Shown: in pieces, positions 32,331-43,286 of the stretch
Position numbering within the stretch: position 1 is the first letter of the stretch
Layout: the number at the start of each line of letters is the position of its first letter
NCBI RefSeq assembly: GCF_000699445.3
Contig: NC_067195.1
Span: 87,802,569-87,866,568, forward strand
Direction of reading: 5' to 3'
Length of the DNA stretch: 64,000 bases
Origin: Schistosoma haematobium
Lineage: Eukaryota; Platyhelminthes; Trematoda; Strigeidida; Schistosomatidae
Notes under the pieces: generated by a model
What the model was told of the DNA's origin: nothing
Database searches by the model: none
What the model saw: the letters and a program-made list of their open reading frames with translations, nothing else
Program-made: the position numbers and the translations under genes

Positions 32331-32895
32331 TGGAAATACAAAGAATTTACCAGCAGCATTGGTGACAATTTGATCATAATTATGCCTTACATCAAACTTG
32401 CTTCTTCAGGCTCTGCAATAAAACACTACTCTCACAAGTGTCATGGGGCAATAATATCAGACATTTTAATCTGATGGACACTAAGAATAAAAAATTGGGA
32501 TGGATGAATTCTACCATTGTACAAGTCTTGAAAACAGGCAGGAGGAATGTACTCATTGCGAGAAGTGTTCAAAATATAGTATTAACAAGGAATTCCCGAA
32601 ACAGTGCAATTTGAGTGAGCATTAACTAACATATTGTATTTATAATTCAAAATTAACAGGAATCAAGTACCAAATGATCATTAGCTCGTACAAACATCAC
32701 ATCCGTCAAAGCTTAAATTGGAATCTAAATTTCTTTAAACTACTGTACGTCTTCTTCTTGGGTTCGTTGTATGTCTCTCAGACTGTGTATAGGATGTAGA
32801 CTCCACATGATCTAGAATATACTCATTAGTATTACAATTAACAACCGACATCGGAACAGACTCACCTTGTCCTGGAATTGTGTTTAATCAACATT
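32331..32895. other. no feature recognised
   Basis: AT-rich spacer between two LINE remnants. Confidence 0.5.
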
Positions 32896-34590
32896 GTTCA
32901 AACCTTTTAAACTCTGCCCTTGGAGTCAGAAGGTCTTCATTTAGAAGAGTTATGATGCCTCACGATGAATCCCGAGTTCCTTCGGAAGTCACGAGGCTGA
33001 TGCTCGTTCTGATAACCAGAGCAACCATTTATTTATGTACATGGAATGCTCGTACAATGTGGAAGACCGGGAGAGTCTTCCTAATTGCTGCAGAAATGAG
33101 GAGATACAACCTGAAGGTGCTTGGGATCAGTGAAACACATTGGACGCAAGTTGAACATCAATGACTAGCTTCAGGGGAGCTTCTGTTATACTCCGGCCAT
33201 GAAGAAGAAAATGTCCCACATACACGAGGAGTTGTATTGATGCTATCCAAACAAGCACAAAATGCACTTATAGAATGGGAATGCGCCTATCAACGACTAC
33301 AACGAAGACGCTAAAGATCAATTCTACGATAGGCTGCAGTCAACCATCGAGAAGTGCCCAACAAAGGACCTGACCATTCTGATGGGAGATTTACATGCCA
33401 AGGTTGGAATGAACAACGCCGGATATGAAGACATCATGGGACGACATGGGTTGAGAGAAAGGAACGAAAATGATGAGACTTGCAAACCAATGTGCCTTCA
33501 ATAAAATGGTCATAGGTGGCACTATATTGTCAAATTTTCAGTACAAATGTGAAGACAGTTCTACTGTATAAGGCGGAAACCTGGAGAACTACAAAAGACA
33601 TGATTCAGAAGATACAGGTGCTTATTAACAGTTGTCTATGCAAAATAATTCGGATCCGTTGACCGGACACTATTAGCAGCAACCTACTGTGGAAGAGAAC
33701 AAACCAGATCCCAGTAGAGAAAGAAATCGGAAAGAAGCGCTCGAGATGTTTGGGACACCCATTGAGGAAAGCACCAAACTGCGTCACAAGACAAGCACTC
33801 ACATGGAATCCTTAAGGCCAAAAGAAAAGAGGAAGACCAAGGGACACATTACGCCGGGAAATGGAAATGGATATGAGAAAAATGAACAAGAATTGGATGG
33901 AGCTAGAAAAAAGGCCTATAATAACAATAATATATATTTCTGCATGTGCAGATACACGCCATTTTTACAGGCATGATCTATAAATTACAACATTTGTTGG
34001 TTCACAAAATGCTTCTCAACTTATTAAGTTTATCATTGTTATAAAGCATACTCGTGGAACGCTTTCTGTAAACCGTGATATTGAGGAGACGCGTACGTCA
34101 AGTTTCTTCCAGACGTCAGAAGTTCCATAGTTGTGCCCTAGAGCAAGATTCTGAAGAAAAAAAAGAGAAACAGAAGGGCAGCAAGGCACTTGGATATGAA
34201 CACCAAACGTTGCTTAACATTGTGTAGTAGAACGGACAGAGGTATAATAAATTAGAATAAATTCATATTATCTCTTGTTAGAGTGAAATGATGTCAGAGG
34301 CTCCATATTAGAGAATGTAGTAATAAAGAACAATGAGTTGTGTCGTTTAACAAGTAAGAGTAGGCTCACATGAAGGAATCGAAGTCAAGGCTTGTACAAG
34401 GAAAGCGGTTTATTAGGAGGGTGTGTATATAGAGGGTGATGTGTTAAGAATACTAATGACTATATCTTTTGTCATCTAATTTTTTTCCTTTTTTTGCCTA
34501 TCCGATGACTGAGTGGGTTGGAGAATAGTGGTTGGCGGCCTATGCTACATTAGGAGTAACAGGCGTAAGTAAAGTAAGTAAATATATCAT
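32896..34590 (+). pseudogene. gutted RTE family-2 LINE copy
   Basis: The 5' part (32896-33530) matches 8270-8980, including WNARTMWKTGRVF and GDLHAKVG. At about 33530 it jumps to the C-terminal region (KAETWRTTK, RWPDTIS), so the RT catalytic core is deleted. At about 33915 the match stops and resumes at about 34510, ending in the gtaagtaaagtaagt tail at 34567-34588, so roughly 600 bp of unrelated sequence interrupt it. Nonsense codons are frequent. It is much older than the copy at 8136. Confidence 0.82.
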
Positions 34591-34637
34591 GAGGAATAGT
34601 GAATAATTCATCCTGCTCTAAAGATAGACTGGAAATA

Positions 34638-34876
34638 TGCAACAACTTAGATTGATTAGTTAAGAGTTGACCTTAAACAACTAAGTGTATACCAAAACAA
34701 CATAGCCCAGTCACTCATTCACTTTCTTATTTTGTATAAAACTTTTATTTTCCATTAGCCTATATCGAATGTTGAAAAACTTTGTGTGTTTGAACAAGTA
34801 TCCTCGCTCTCCACTATGTACCACCAACGAGACAAAATAAAAACCTGATGATGTCACAGGTATTCAGTGTTTGACA
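34638..34876 (+). repeat. LTR-like sequence, plus orientation (239 bp)
   Basis: Begins TGCAACAAC and ends TTTGACA, with a TATA-like tgtataaaa and an AATAAA polyadenylation signal in LTR-typical order. It aligns over its full length with the reverse complement of 35123-35359. The TG...CA termini, TATA and AATAAA support an LTR; the element to which it belongs is not visible. Confidence 0.65.
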
Positions 34877-35122
34877 ACGCTTCTACCAGTAACACCTTCT
34901 AATATATTACGCTCCCACCCAGAGAAATCAAAAGACAGAGTCGAGGAGATCGGAAGAGTATATTTGGCGATGACCAATATATCGGAATTCTCTGATCTAA
35001 TCTGGCTAGCGATTGCGGTAGATGTTGAGCACGGCATTACCACACGTGATCTGGTGCGGATGCATGACCGAGCGCCTTCAGCTAGATGAGTCTTTCGTGC
35101 CTCAAGGTAACCCTCGTGCTAT
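34877..35122. other. 246-bp spacer between inverted LTRs with an open frame
   Basis: A plus-strand open frame (34871-35089) ends with VRMHDRAPSAR. No domain is recognised. It may be element-internal sequence left after rearrangement. Confidence 0.35.
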
Positions 35123-35359
35123 TGACAGAAGAAACCAGACAAGTAGTGAATAGGTCTTTATTTCGATCTTAGCGCAGTCACAGTGGAGCGTGGGATTATC
35201 TGTTCAGACAAACAAAGGCTCTCAACATTCAATATAAGATAATAGGGAATATAACGCTTATACAAAACAAGGAAGTGAATGAATACTTGAACAATACTGT
35301 TTTGGCATATGCTTGGTTGTTTGGGGTCAACTCTTAACCAATCAATCTAAGCTGTTACA
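35123..35359 (-). repeat. LTR-like sequence, minus orientation (237 bp), preceded by a polypurine tract
   Basis: On the minus strand it begins TGTAACAGC and ends TTCTGTCA, with tgtataagc and AATAAA inside. Immediately upstream (35360-35375 on this strand) is a purine tract, agggggaag, as expected of the primer for plus-strand synthesis next to a 3' LTR. Confidence 0.7.
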
Positions 35360-35375
35360 TTAGCTTCCCCCTAGA

Positions 35376-36074
35376 ATCGACTTCCGTAGGAACGTCGGTT
35401 CGATTAACCTAACTATCGAAAACACCTTAGTTCTATTTCTCATCCCAAGGAAAAATTATCAACTCGCTCACTGTTTGACTTACAATCAGTGACGACTGAC
35501 GCTGTCAACAATAGTCCATGGATGTCTCTTCTTTACTAGCTTGTCATCTTATTTTGTAGCATGTGATTTCTTCTACAACTATCGCCGACGGTTTGCTGCG
35601 TGCTTTCAAGAGAAAGAGTGTGAGAATGTGGAATAAGAATATCTGAGGAAGTGCCGCGAGCGGGCTACCCAACACCATGTTGGTGAGGTACGATTTTTCC
35701 ATGCTCAGACCGGCTATCAGGTGTTTACTCACCTGCCTCTTGAGTCGTCCTCGAGTAAAAAGTAAAGAAGAATCTACTTCAAAGGTAACGGTGAAAACCA
35801 ATCACACCTGAAGAACTGCTCCACTGCCTGCATAAAAATAATAAGATACAAAATGGAAATACATAAATATAATTGATAATTGTTCTGTTCCATGTAAGTG
35901 ATTGGCCTCCAGAACGGACTAGTATTCTGGAAGGAAATAGACATAGTGTAGATATCTTGTGTACGAAAAGGTATGAAAACAAAAAAAATAATTTTTTATA
36001 ATGCATATATGTAAAAGTGTAAACTTACTAGAAGTTGAACTCATTGTCAAACCCGATCAAATGTATGGATTGTC
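35376..36074 (-). other. probable decayed internal end of an LTR element
   Basis: Only short ORFs are present (for example 35801-35544). Its position upstream of the polypurine tract suggests the 3' internal part of an LTR retrotransposon, but no protein motif supports this. Confidence 0.3.
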
Positions 36075-36423
36075 ATAACGCGCGATTTTCGAACGGGAAG
36101 TTTAGTCCTAACGTGATTTGCATTTATCAAACTTTTGCTGTGTTCTTACGCAACAAAAGTACCATTTCAGTTCTAAAGAATCTATCCTGAGCTATACGTT
36201 CGGTAGATTACTTTTTTTTGAGTCTCACTATATTAAATAGTTACCTGTGGTTTTGCCTCAGCTTACTATTCGGTTTTTTTTGTTTTTCACGTATAGACTA
36301 GTTTCAGTTTATATCACTCGTTTTGTCCATATTTGTCCGTTTTCAGTGTGCTTTTTAGTGGTTTTTTTTTAAAAGGCTTAGGCTCTTGCAAGCATCTATA
36401 ACATAGTTTGCTTCAACACAGTC

Positions 36424-39400
36424 ATGAAAAACTCATGCAAACGTCCGGGATGCCGTTTTGCTGTCAAAACTGGCATGCAGTGCGACAACTGCAAAGGTTG
36501 GTTCCACGAAACATGCACAGATCTGACAGCAACTTCTTACAACAAACTCAGCAAGTCAGACCAAAAGTGGGTATGTGTCACGTGCAGCACGGACGCAGCT
36601 GTCTTGCTGAGTAACATCATTGTCCTGCTGACAGGTCTTCGGAACAAGTTGTCAGTTAACTTGGATAACACTAGTAAAAAATCCGGTCGACAAACAAGAG
36701 CGTGTGACGGACTCAAAAATAGGGATGACGACAGGCATACCATCGATGGAGCATCCATCAACACTAATGACGACGTGTTGAGGCTCAGCACCATCATTAC
36801 GTCGACAGTACTAGACTCCCTAAGCAAACTCGGGTCTCCCAGCTCAGGGTCCCTGGACACAACAGTGGTTCCCAAAAACCCTGTAGGTGATTCGACCCAC
36901 GTTAAGAGAGCCCAAAAGAACCAGGCATCACCGCCTAAGCCGAGCAACCCAAGTGTTGCTGCACGGAAAATAACTGGTGATTTGGTCGCACAGTCTACCC
37001 CCAAGACTGTTCGTCCGGTCAATAAAGAGCCCAAGATTCAAAAACGCACACTGACCTCCAAACAACAAGTTATTAAACCTGAACCCATCGTGAAACCTGG
37101 TAAATTAACAACAGTTCGTGACGATTCTCTCATTATCATGAACCTCGTTGACAATCCTGACCTTCCTCTCAGTCTGCAGGACAAAAACGACAGGATGCTC
37201 TGGGGTGAATTGAACAAGAAGCTTGAACTTCCTAGAATAGAGCCTTTAACGGTCACCCGGCTCACTCGAGGAAAGGATTCTAAGCATCTAAATCACCCGA
37301 GGCTTCTCCGAGTAACATTTAAGAATGCTACCGACGTAGAGGACGTCTTGCTAGCAAGTCACTTGCTGAAATCAGATGGTAACGTAAGAATATTGCCCGA
37401 CATACCGTACTCTGAGCGCAATATCATACGAAACATCCCTAAAGAATCTCGCGAGAAGTGTTTCCGCGGTAGAAACATAATTGTTCAAGGTATACCGGAA
37501 AATGCAGACCCTACTCAATCACATTCTGACATCAGGGAACGGAAATTCATCAAACAGTCTTTGAGGCCCAAACACATACTGACTCAGCATGTGACGAGAC
37601 TAGCCAAGAAGGACGGTGACCCCAGACCCCGTCTAATGAAGATAACCTTCCCATCTTCTCACATGGCGGCTGCAGTTCTGGAAGCATTTCGTGCTAATAG
37701 ACGTCGATTGCCACCTGGAATCCACATGCACCCGGATAGGCCATACGAAGCTAGGACCAAGAACAAAGGCAAGTTGGAGTTGACCATTCCACTTGTGGAC
37801 TGTCTAAACGATAAAAAAAACGTAAAGGACAGGGCCTACCACCTCGGCAAACCTCATATAGGTGGGCTACCTGTCTATTCACATAAGGCTCATACAGAAA
37901 AACAGGACGAAGCTCACGCGTTCCAAATTGAAAGCATAAACTGCTTATATATGAACGCCGCGAGTCTACCAAACAAACTGGATGAACTACGTGAACTTAG
38001 CAACGCTAATAAGGCCCATCTGATAGGAATATCTGAAACCTGGATATCTTCTCAGTTCTCGGACCAAGAGTTAGCATTACCTGGGATGACTTTGTTCCGC
38101 AACGACAGAAAAACAGGAATTGGGGGCGGAGTAGCCATATACATAAGCTCTTGCTTGGAGGTGCACCAAGTTCACAACCTCGAGTTTAACAATCTTGAGG
38201 AATCCATATGGTGCTCTGTAAGATTGTCTAGTACTTCGAGGTGTCTAGTCGGAATCATTTACAGGAAGCCAACTGCCGACATCGAGTACGATAGTCGTAT
38301 GCTGGAAGGACTATCCCGCTCTATCCGTCTCGGTTTCACACACATCCTGATTCTAGGGGACTTTAATCTCCCTAGAGTCAACTTCGCGGAACACACGTAC
38401 ACTGGAGGCGACAACTCAATTGAAGCTCGGTTCTACAACCTCATCGATGACTTGGGCTTATATGAAAATGTGAGGTCGGCAACTCGTTGGAGAAACAGTC
38501 AGACACCATCGCGCTTAGACTGTGTATTCACTAACGAAGAATTCCTAGTCGACAACCTCTCAATCCTGGCTCCTCTGGGAAAGAGCGATCATGCCGTCAT
38601 AGCCTTCAGTTTTGTCATCGAAACTAAGCTAAGGTATCCCAACAATAATTTGCGTTGGAATTTTAAACGGCTGAATGTCCCAGCTCTACATGACTACCTA
38701 CAACAGGTGGTTTGGGATGTTCACCCTCAACTCGATGTGGATGGTCATTGGGACTTCTTACTGCACACGCTCTTATGTGCTACAGACCATTCAGTTCCTC
38801 AAACGGTTCCCAAAAGCTGCAAGCCACCTACAGTAATCAAGAACCGTACCCTTCGCCTGCTAAGCCGCAAAAGGCACTGCTGGGCGGAATACAAACGAAC
38901 TAATAACGATGGAGCGTATAGGCAATATAAACATATCAGGAACATACGCACGAAGGCTATAAGAGAAGACAGGCTTCAGTACCAGACAAAGCTTATGGAC
39001 AAATTTGCCTCTAACCCTAGAAGCTTATTCCGTTATGCAGCCTCTCTTCGTCAAGCCAGAACAGGAGTTTCTCAACTGGTAGGTCTTAACGGCCCGACCA
39101 ACAACGATGGCGACGCCACTAACCTTCTGGCGGCACATTACTCTCAAACGTTTCAACCGGCTGACATCAACTTTACTGACGACAGTTTCATCTGCAATTC
39201 CACAGGACTTTCTGAAGTGGACCTAAGCGCTGACTTGGTGTTCCGGAAATTGCAGCACTTAAGATTAGACACTTCTCCTGGCCCGGATACGGTTCATCCT
39301 GCCATACTGAGAGAGGCAGCCTCAATCTTGTCAACGCCGCTTAGCGTGATGTTTTCTCACTCGCTTAGCCGAGGCAAATTACCGGAAAATTGGAAGTTGG

Positions 39401-40440
39401 CTCACATCACACCAATTTTCAAAGGTGGTCGACGCAATCAACCTTCAAGTTATCGGCCGGTGGCTCTTCTGTCATTACCTTCAAAACTCATGGAGTCCCT
39501 GATATGCGACGGTTTAAATGACTATCTACTGTCCTTAAATTTCTTCTCACCCCAACAGCATGGTTTCAGGAAGGGTTACTCTTGTATAACCAACCTGCTG
39601 ACTGCGGTGGACAGATGGACAAGCATCCTCGATTGCAAGGGAAAGGTTGATGTCATTTACCTTGATTTCTCAAAAGCTTTTGATAAGGTTAACCACTTGT
39701 GTCTTATCAACAAGCTCAAACGACTAGGTATCAAACCACCCCTAATCGATTGGCTTACTTCATACCTAAAAAATCGACACTTTAAGGTTAGGGTTAATTT
39801 CACTTTATCTCAGGCTATGGAATGTCCTAGTGGGGTCCCTCAGGGCTCAGTACTAGGGCCTCTTCTCTTCTTGATCTACATAAATGATCTTCCTCAACAG
39901 GTAACGTCAGATTTATTACTTTTTGCCGACGACGTGAAACTTTGGAGAGAGATACGCAACCAAGACGATACACAGGCACTTCACGAGGATCTGACTCGAC
40001 TTCAAAGTTGGGCAGACGATAACGGACTTACCTTTAACACTTCAAAGTGTAAAGTAGTCCATCTGCGACATGTTGCAAACTACAGTTACAACTTAGGAAA
40101 CTCCTCTCTAGTAGTATCCCAAGTCGAAAAAGATTTAGGAGTCCTGGTGCCCCATGATTTGAAGTCTTACGCCAACTGTGACAAAAATGCCTTCCGAGCA
40201 AACCTTGCACTGGTAACGTTGAAGCGCATTTTTAGACAGTTTGACGGAAGAACTTTCCACACAATCTTCAATAGTTTCATCCGTCCCCATTTAGAGTACG
40301 GAAACATGATACTCCCCCCCTCACTCCAAAAGGACAAGGTCACTTTGGAGCGTATCCAGCGGCGAGCCACGAAATCAGTTCGAGGACTCAAATCTAAACC
40401 TCATGAAGAGCGCCTCCATTCACTTAACTTTACCCATTAG
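36424..40440 (+). CDS. CR1 family-X fused ORF1-ORF2 protein: PHD finger, endonuclease, RT (1338 aa)
   Basis: Residues 5-58 are a PHD-type finger (CKRPGCRFAVKTGMQCDNCK, GWFHETC, CVTC). Residues 60-230 are a Lys/Ser/Pro-rich linker. About 233-340 and 352-449 are two related units, each with a strand-like start (SLIIMNL; NIIVQGI), VTRL, a PRLLRVTF or PRLMKITF core and a DxPY ending, resembling the single unit in SR1-like ORF1. The endonuclease spans about 500-740 (GISETWI, LGDFNLPRVNF, GKSDHAVI). RT is about 930-1230 (YLDFSKAFDKVNH, SGVPQGSVLGPLLF, catalytic LLLFADDVKLW). Unlike the SR1-like copies, ORF1 and ORF2 are one frame. The last 90 residues are lost by a frame break at LNFTH that is shared with the other copies. 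Most functional motifs are intact. Confidence 0.88.
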   Translation: MKNSCKRPGCRFAVKTGMQCDNCKGWFHETCTDLTATSYNKLSKSDQKWVCVTCSTDAAVLLSNIIVLLTGLRNKLSVNLDNTSKKSGRQTRACDGLKNRDDDRHTIDGASINTNDDVLRLSTIITSTVLDSLSKLGSPSSGSLDTTVVPKNPVGDSTHVKRAQKNQASPPKPSNPSVAARKITGDLVAQSTPKTVRPVNKEPKIQKRTLTSKQQVIKPEPIVKPGKLTTVRDDSLIIMNLVDNPDLPLSLQDKNDRMLWGELNKKLELPRIEPLTVTRLTRGKDSKHLNHPRLLRVTFKNATDVEDVLLASHLLKSDGNVRILPDIPYSERNIIRNIPKESREKCFRGRNIIVQGIPENADPTQSHSDIRERKFIKQSLRPKHILTQHVTRLAKKDGDPRPRLMKITFPSSHMAAAVLEAFRANRRRLPPGIHMHPDRPYEARTKNKGKLELTIPLVDCLNDKKNVKDRAYHLGKPHIGGLPVYSHKAHTEKQDEAHAFQIESINCLYMNAASLPNKLDELRELSNANKAHLIGISETWISSQFSDQELALPGMTLFRNDRKTGIGGGVAIYISSCLEVHQVHNLEFNNLEESIWCSVRLSSTSRCLVGIIYRKPTADIEYDSRMLEGLSRSIRLGFTHILILGDFNLPRVNFAEHTYTGGDNSIEARFYNLIDDLGLYENVRSATRWRNSQTPSRLDCVFTNEEFLVDNLSILAPLGKSDHAVIAFSFVIETKLRYPNNNLRWNFKRLNVPALHDYLQQVVWDVHPQLDVDGHWDFLLHTLLCATDHSVPQTVPKSCKPPTVIKNRTLRLLSRKRHCWAEYKRTNNDGAYRQYKHIRNIRTKAIREDRLQYQTKLMDKFASNPRSLFRYAASLRQARTGVSQLVGLNGPTNNDGDATNLLAAHYSQTFQPADINFTDDSFICNSTGLSEVDLSADLVFRKLQHLRLDTSPGPDTVHPAILREAASILSTPLSVMFSHSLSRGKLPENWKLAHITPIFKGGRRNQPSSYRPVALLSLPSKLMESLICDGLNDYLLSLNFFSPQQHGFRKGYSCITNLLTAVDRWTSILDCKGKVDVIYLDFSKAFDKVNHLCLINKLKRLGIKPPLIDWLTSYLKNRHFKVRVNFTLSQAMECPSGVPQGSVLGPLLFLIYINDLPQQVTSDLLLFADDVKLWREIRNQDDTQALHEDLTRLQSWADDNGLTFNTSKCKVVHLRHVANYSYNLGNSSLVVSQVEKDLGVLVPHDLKSYANCDKNAFRANLALVTLKRIFRQFDGRTFHTIFNSFIRPHLEYGNMILPPSLQKDKVTLERIQRRATKSVRGLKSKPHEERLHSLNFTH

Positions 40441-40469
40441 AATATAGGCGTCTTAGAGGTGATTTATTA

Positions 40470-40730
40470 ATGGCTTATAGTATTCTTAACACTTCTGGAC
40501 ATCCTCTCAAACACCTACCTAAGCTTAGTTCGAATAATAACCTAAGGGGTAACACCCAGAAACTGGAAACACAACATAGCAAGACGGAATGTAGACACAA
40601 CTTCTACTCCTTAAGAGTTGTCAAAAGCTGGAATTCGCTGCCAGCCGAGCTAGTCCAAGCGACTTCTCAGGAGTCCTTCAAGAGGCAACTTGACCTATTC
40701 TTAAGGACTAAGAACAGCATCACATTATGA
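40470..40730 (+). pseudogene. displaced C-terminal piece of family-X RT, full copy
   Basis: It continues the RT homology after the frame break (SRVVKSWNSLPAE-type segment). Reading from about 40436 in this frame gives an EYRRLRGDLL motif, which aligns with SYRRTRGDLI of the SR1-like RT, so the ORF really continues in this frame. Confidence 0.75.
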
Positions 40731-40885
40731 TTTACCAATCTCTTTTCCTCTTTTATTGTTAACATACCTAGGTTCCTGCCTGGAGGATTTGGTGATCCCC
40801 TGCTACTAGACACGGAAGCCTGTTAAGCGAAAGCTTCTTCTACTCCGTCCACAACCATTTGAACCATTTGAATTTGACCTTGGGC

Positions 40886-41195
40886 CTATGACGACCGCCT
40901 TTTATAACCAGGTACGTAACCAAGAGTGCATAATTGTACTCCACAAAACGGAAAAGAATATACGGTTAAGGAGGGAAAAAATTGTGTAGATTATGAAGAT
41001 TAAGTACAATTGTGTCAAATACTCTTTTCTGGTCTGATCTAAATATGTATGATATATTGAAGCAATATTTCGTCGATTCATCCAAGTAACGAATTTGTCT
41101 GCACCTTAGAAATGTGTAAGTCCTATTACTCATTAGTATTATATATGATTAATCGGTAAAAGGAAAGATTGCAGTCATTCCCCCGTGGTTTGATG
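40886..41195. other. no feature recognised
   Basis: AT-rich sequence between LINE and SINE. Confidence 0.5.
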
Positions 41196-41335
41196 TGGTC
41201 TAATGGCTAGGCACACGGTCTGGCATCCAGGAGGGCAGAGGTTCGAGTGCGTGTGGGGCTAGCGTTTCCGTTCACCAAAACCCCCTTCAATACGATGTTT
41301 GTTGGCCATATGTTGCTCAGATATGAGAGAAAGAT
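41196..41335 (+). repeat. tRNA-like SINE fragment
   Basis: gtggtctaatggctagg resembles an A box, and cagaggttcgagtgc resembles a B box about 45 bases further on, as in tRNA-derived SINEs. The body differs from the hammerhead SINEs at 55920 and 58597. It is not a functional tRNA: no closed acceptor stem is seen. Confidence 0.5.
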
Positions 41336-41418
41336 AACAGGAGGACAGATTGATATGTCAAAGTGCCATATTGGAACAGTACAAGTTCTTTGTTTGTATT
41401 AATAATAATACTATAGAA

Positions 41419-41486
41419 AAAACGGCGAGACTCTAATTTAAGGACGACCTTTGAACGAATCTTAAGTGACCTTGACAATTATTAGC
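41419..41486 (-). repeat. inverted 65-bp module shared with 46300-46515
   Basis: Contains gcgagactctaattta and ccaatcagaag. The same segments occur in opposite orientation at 46300-46365 and 46465-46515. It lies 50 bp before the SR1-like LINE copy 2. Confidence 0.6.
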
Positions 41487-41838
41487 CAATCAGAAGAAAG
41501 TTAGTACAAAGTGAAAATATATTATATGAAAGTAATGAATCACGCGCGCTATTTAAAAAGGACAGTGGTATTTTTCCTCGCTGAGTAAATTTCATTGTTT
41601 TGATCGTTTACTACGTATCAAGACTACTGTTTTTCACTTTAATTGAATTTATTTCAGTTAAAGTATTCGACTAAAGTATCGTTTTTACTGTTTTTGTCGT
41701 TGGTACTCTTTAGTACCTCTTTTTCAACTGTATCTGTTAGTACCTTTGGTTTAGCAATCTACAGCTCTTCACTTTTTTTGGTCATTGATAATTTTTTTGT
41801 TTCTGGGTATCATCGCATATTGAAAAAACCCCTCCTAA

Positions 41839-42961
41839 ATGACCGGACAGTGTAAAAAAAGCAGTTGCCAACGTCCGGGTTGTCGTTATCCTGTTGAAAG
41901 CGGCATGCAGTGCGACGAGTGCAAAGGCTGGTACCACGAAGTTTGCACGAACTTAACGCCTGCTGCTTTCAAACGGTTCAGTAAGAAGGGTTGTGTGTGG
42001 CTTTGTCAACAGTGTTGCTCGGATGCAAACGGCTTGTTAACCGAGGCCATCTCACCGGTTGATGCTGCAAAGAAGTGTTTCAAAAAGCATAGTCGGAACG
42101 CGTCAAACAGCACTCGATCTGTTGACACGCAAATCAATGTGAAGGAAACTAAGGTGAGTCCGGTGATAGATGACTCACGCCCGTCAAAGAAGGAAAAGCA
42201 GTCTTCAAAGGGGCCTGCCTTAAAAAAAAGCTCAAGAAAAGTAGGGTCTTCTGTTCCCCGTCTCCCAGATGGGATCCAACAGGAAACACCTAGGAGCCGC
42301 AATCGCAAGGCTCGATCGGTTTCAAATGGTAAACATAACACGACCCCTCAGGTCGTCGACAACCCCCCAAAACCCAACACTAGGTTTGACGCAACTGCTA
42401 TTGCTTCTACCAGCAGCGTTGACGAATGGGTAAAGGTTGTAAGAAAGAAAAGTATTGATATAAAGGGAAACCTGCCCCCGTAAAAGTGGTTGAAAAATCG
42501 AAAACTGATCATAGCGACAGGTCAGCTATTTTCATAGAATTAAGGAGAGCGATAGCTCTGAACCTAAAGCTCGTTTTGAGCATGACATTGTACTGATTAG
42601 GCAGCTGCTTAATCAACTCATGCCTCAAAATATGACTGGGGTCACCTTGCTAAAGGTGTATAGACTAGGGAGTCTAACGGACTCGAAACCAAATCATTCC
42701 AGACTGCTCAAAGTAGTATTCGGCTCTTCAAACGAACGTGACCTAATTTTACAAAATGGACACAAATTAAAGGGTACAGGAGTCTTTATCCGAAAGGACC
42801 TACCGTTGGCAGACCGTGTTAAAAGACGGGAAGCCGAGAAAGAACTACAACATAGGTTAGACGCTGGCGAAAAGGACCTGAAAATTGTAAATTTTCGGGT
42901 CGTAAGACTTCGACAGAGAATGATGCCGAAGCCGCTCTGGGTGAAGCACGAAGGCACTTAA
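41839..42961 (+). pseudogene. CR1 ORF1 with PHD finger, copy 2 (two frame breaks)
   Basis: The frame 41839-42483 has the same PHD finger and linker as copy 1. A lost A near 42470 moves it out of frame, and a lost T near 42528 follows. The frame 42620-42961 (MPQNMTGVTLLKVYRLG through RLLKVVFGSS to WVKHEGT) is the RNA-binding-like end and shows the natural ORF1 stop, shared by both copies. Confidence 0.8.
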
Positions 42962-43286
42962 ACAGGCTTCGGATCTGTTACACCAATGCACGAAGCTTAC
43001 TTAATAAGCGATCGGAACTAGGTGTGCAGATTGACTCTATAAAGCCAGATATAATCGCAGTAACAGAAACCTGGCTGACACAGGCTATAGATAGTATAGA
43101 ACTTGATTTCGAGGGCTTTACGTTAGTAAGGGCCGACAGAACACAAAAGCGCAAAGGAGGGGAGTAGCTCTATTCATTAGGAATGCTATCCCATTTACCA
43201 TTATCGATAGTGTATCCCATGAGAGTGGGACGTGTGAATTAGTTAGTCTTCGCTTAAAATGCAAGGGACAAGAGCTGCTGATTGGT

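Larger units (their letters stand above)
36075..40885 (+). mobile_element. CR1 family-X LINE, near full-length copy
   Basis: A 5' region with an aacgcgcgattttcg start-like segment (compare cacgcgcgctattt of the SR1-like copies), a long 5' UTR, a single 1338-codon ORF, a C-terminal piece in another frame (40470-40730), and a 3' tail of ccatttgaa repeats at about 40855-40875. Two truncated relatives are at 27105-29237 and 62304-64000. The exact 5' end is not fixed, as no target-site duplication was recognised. Confidence 0.85.
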
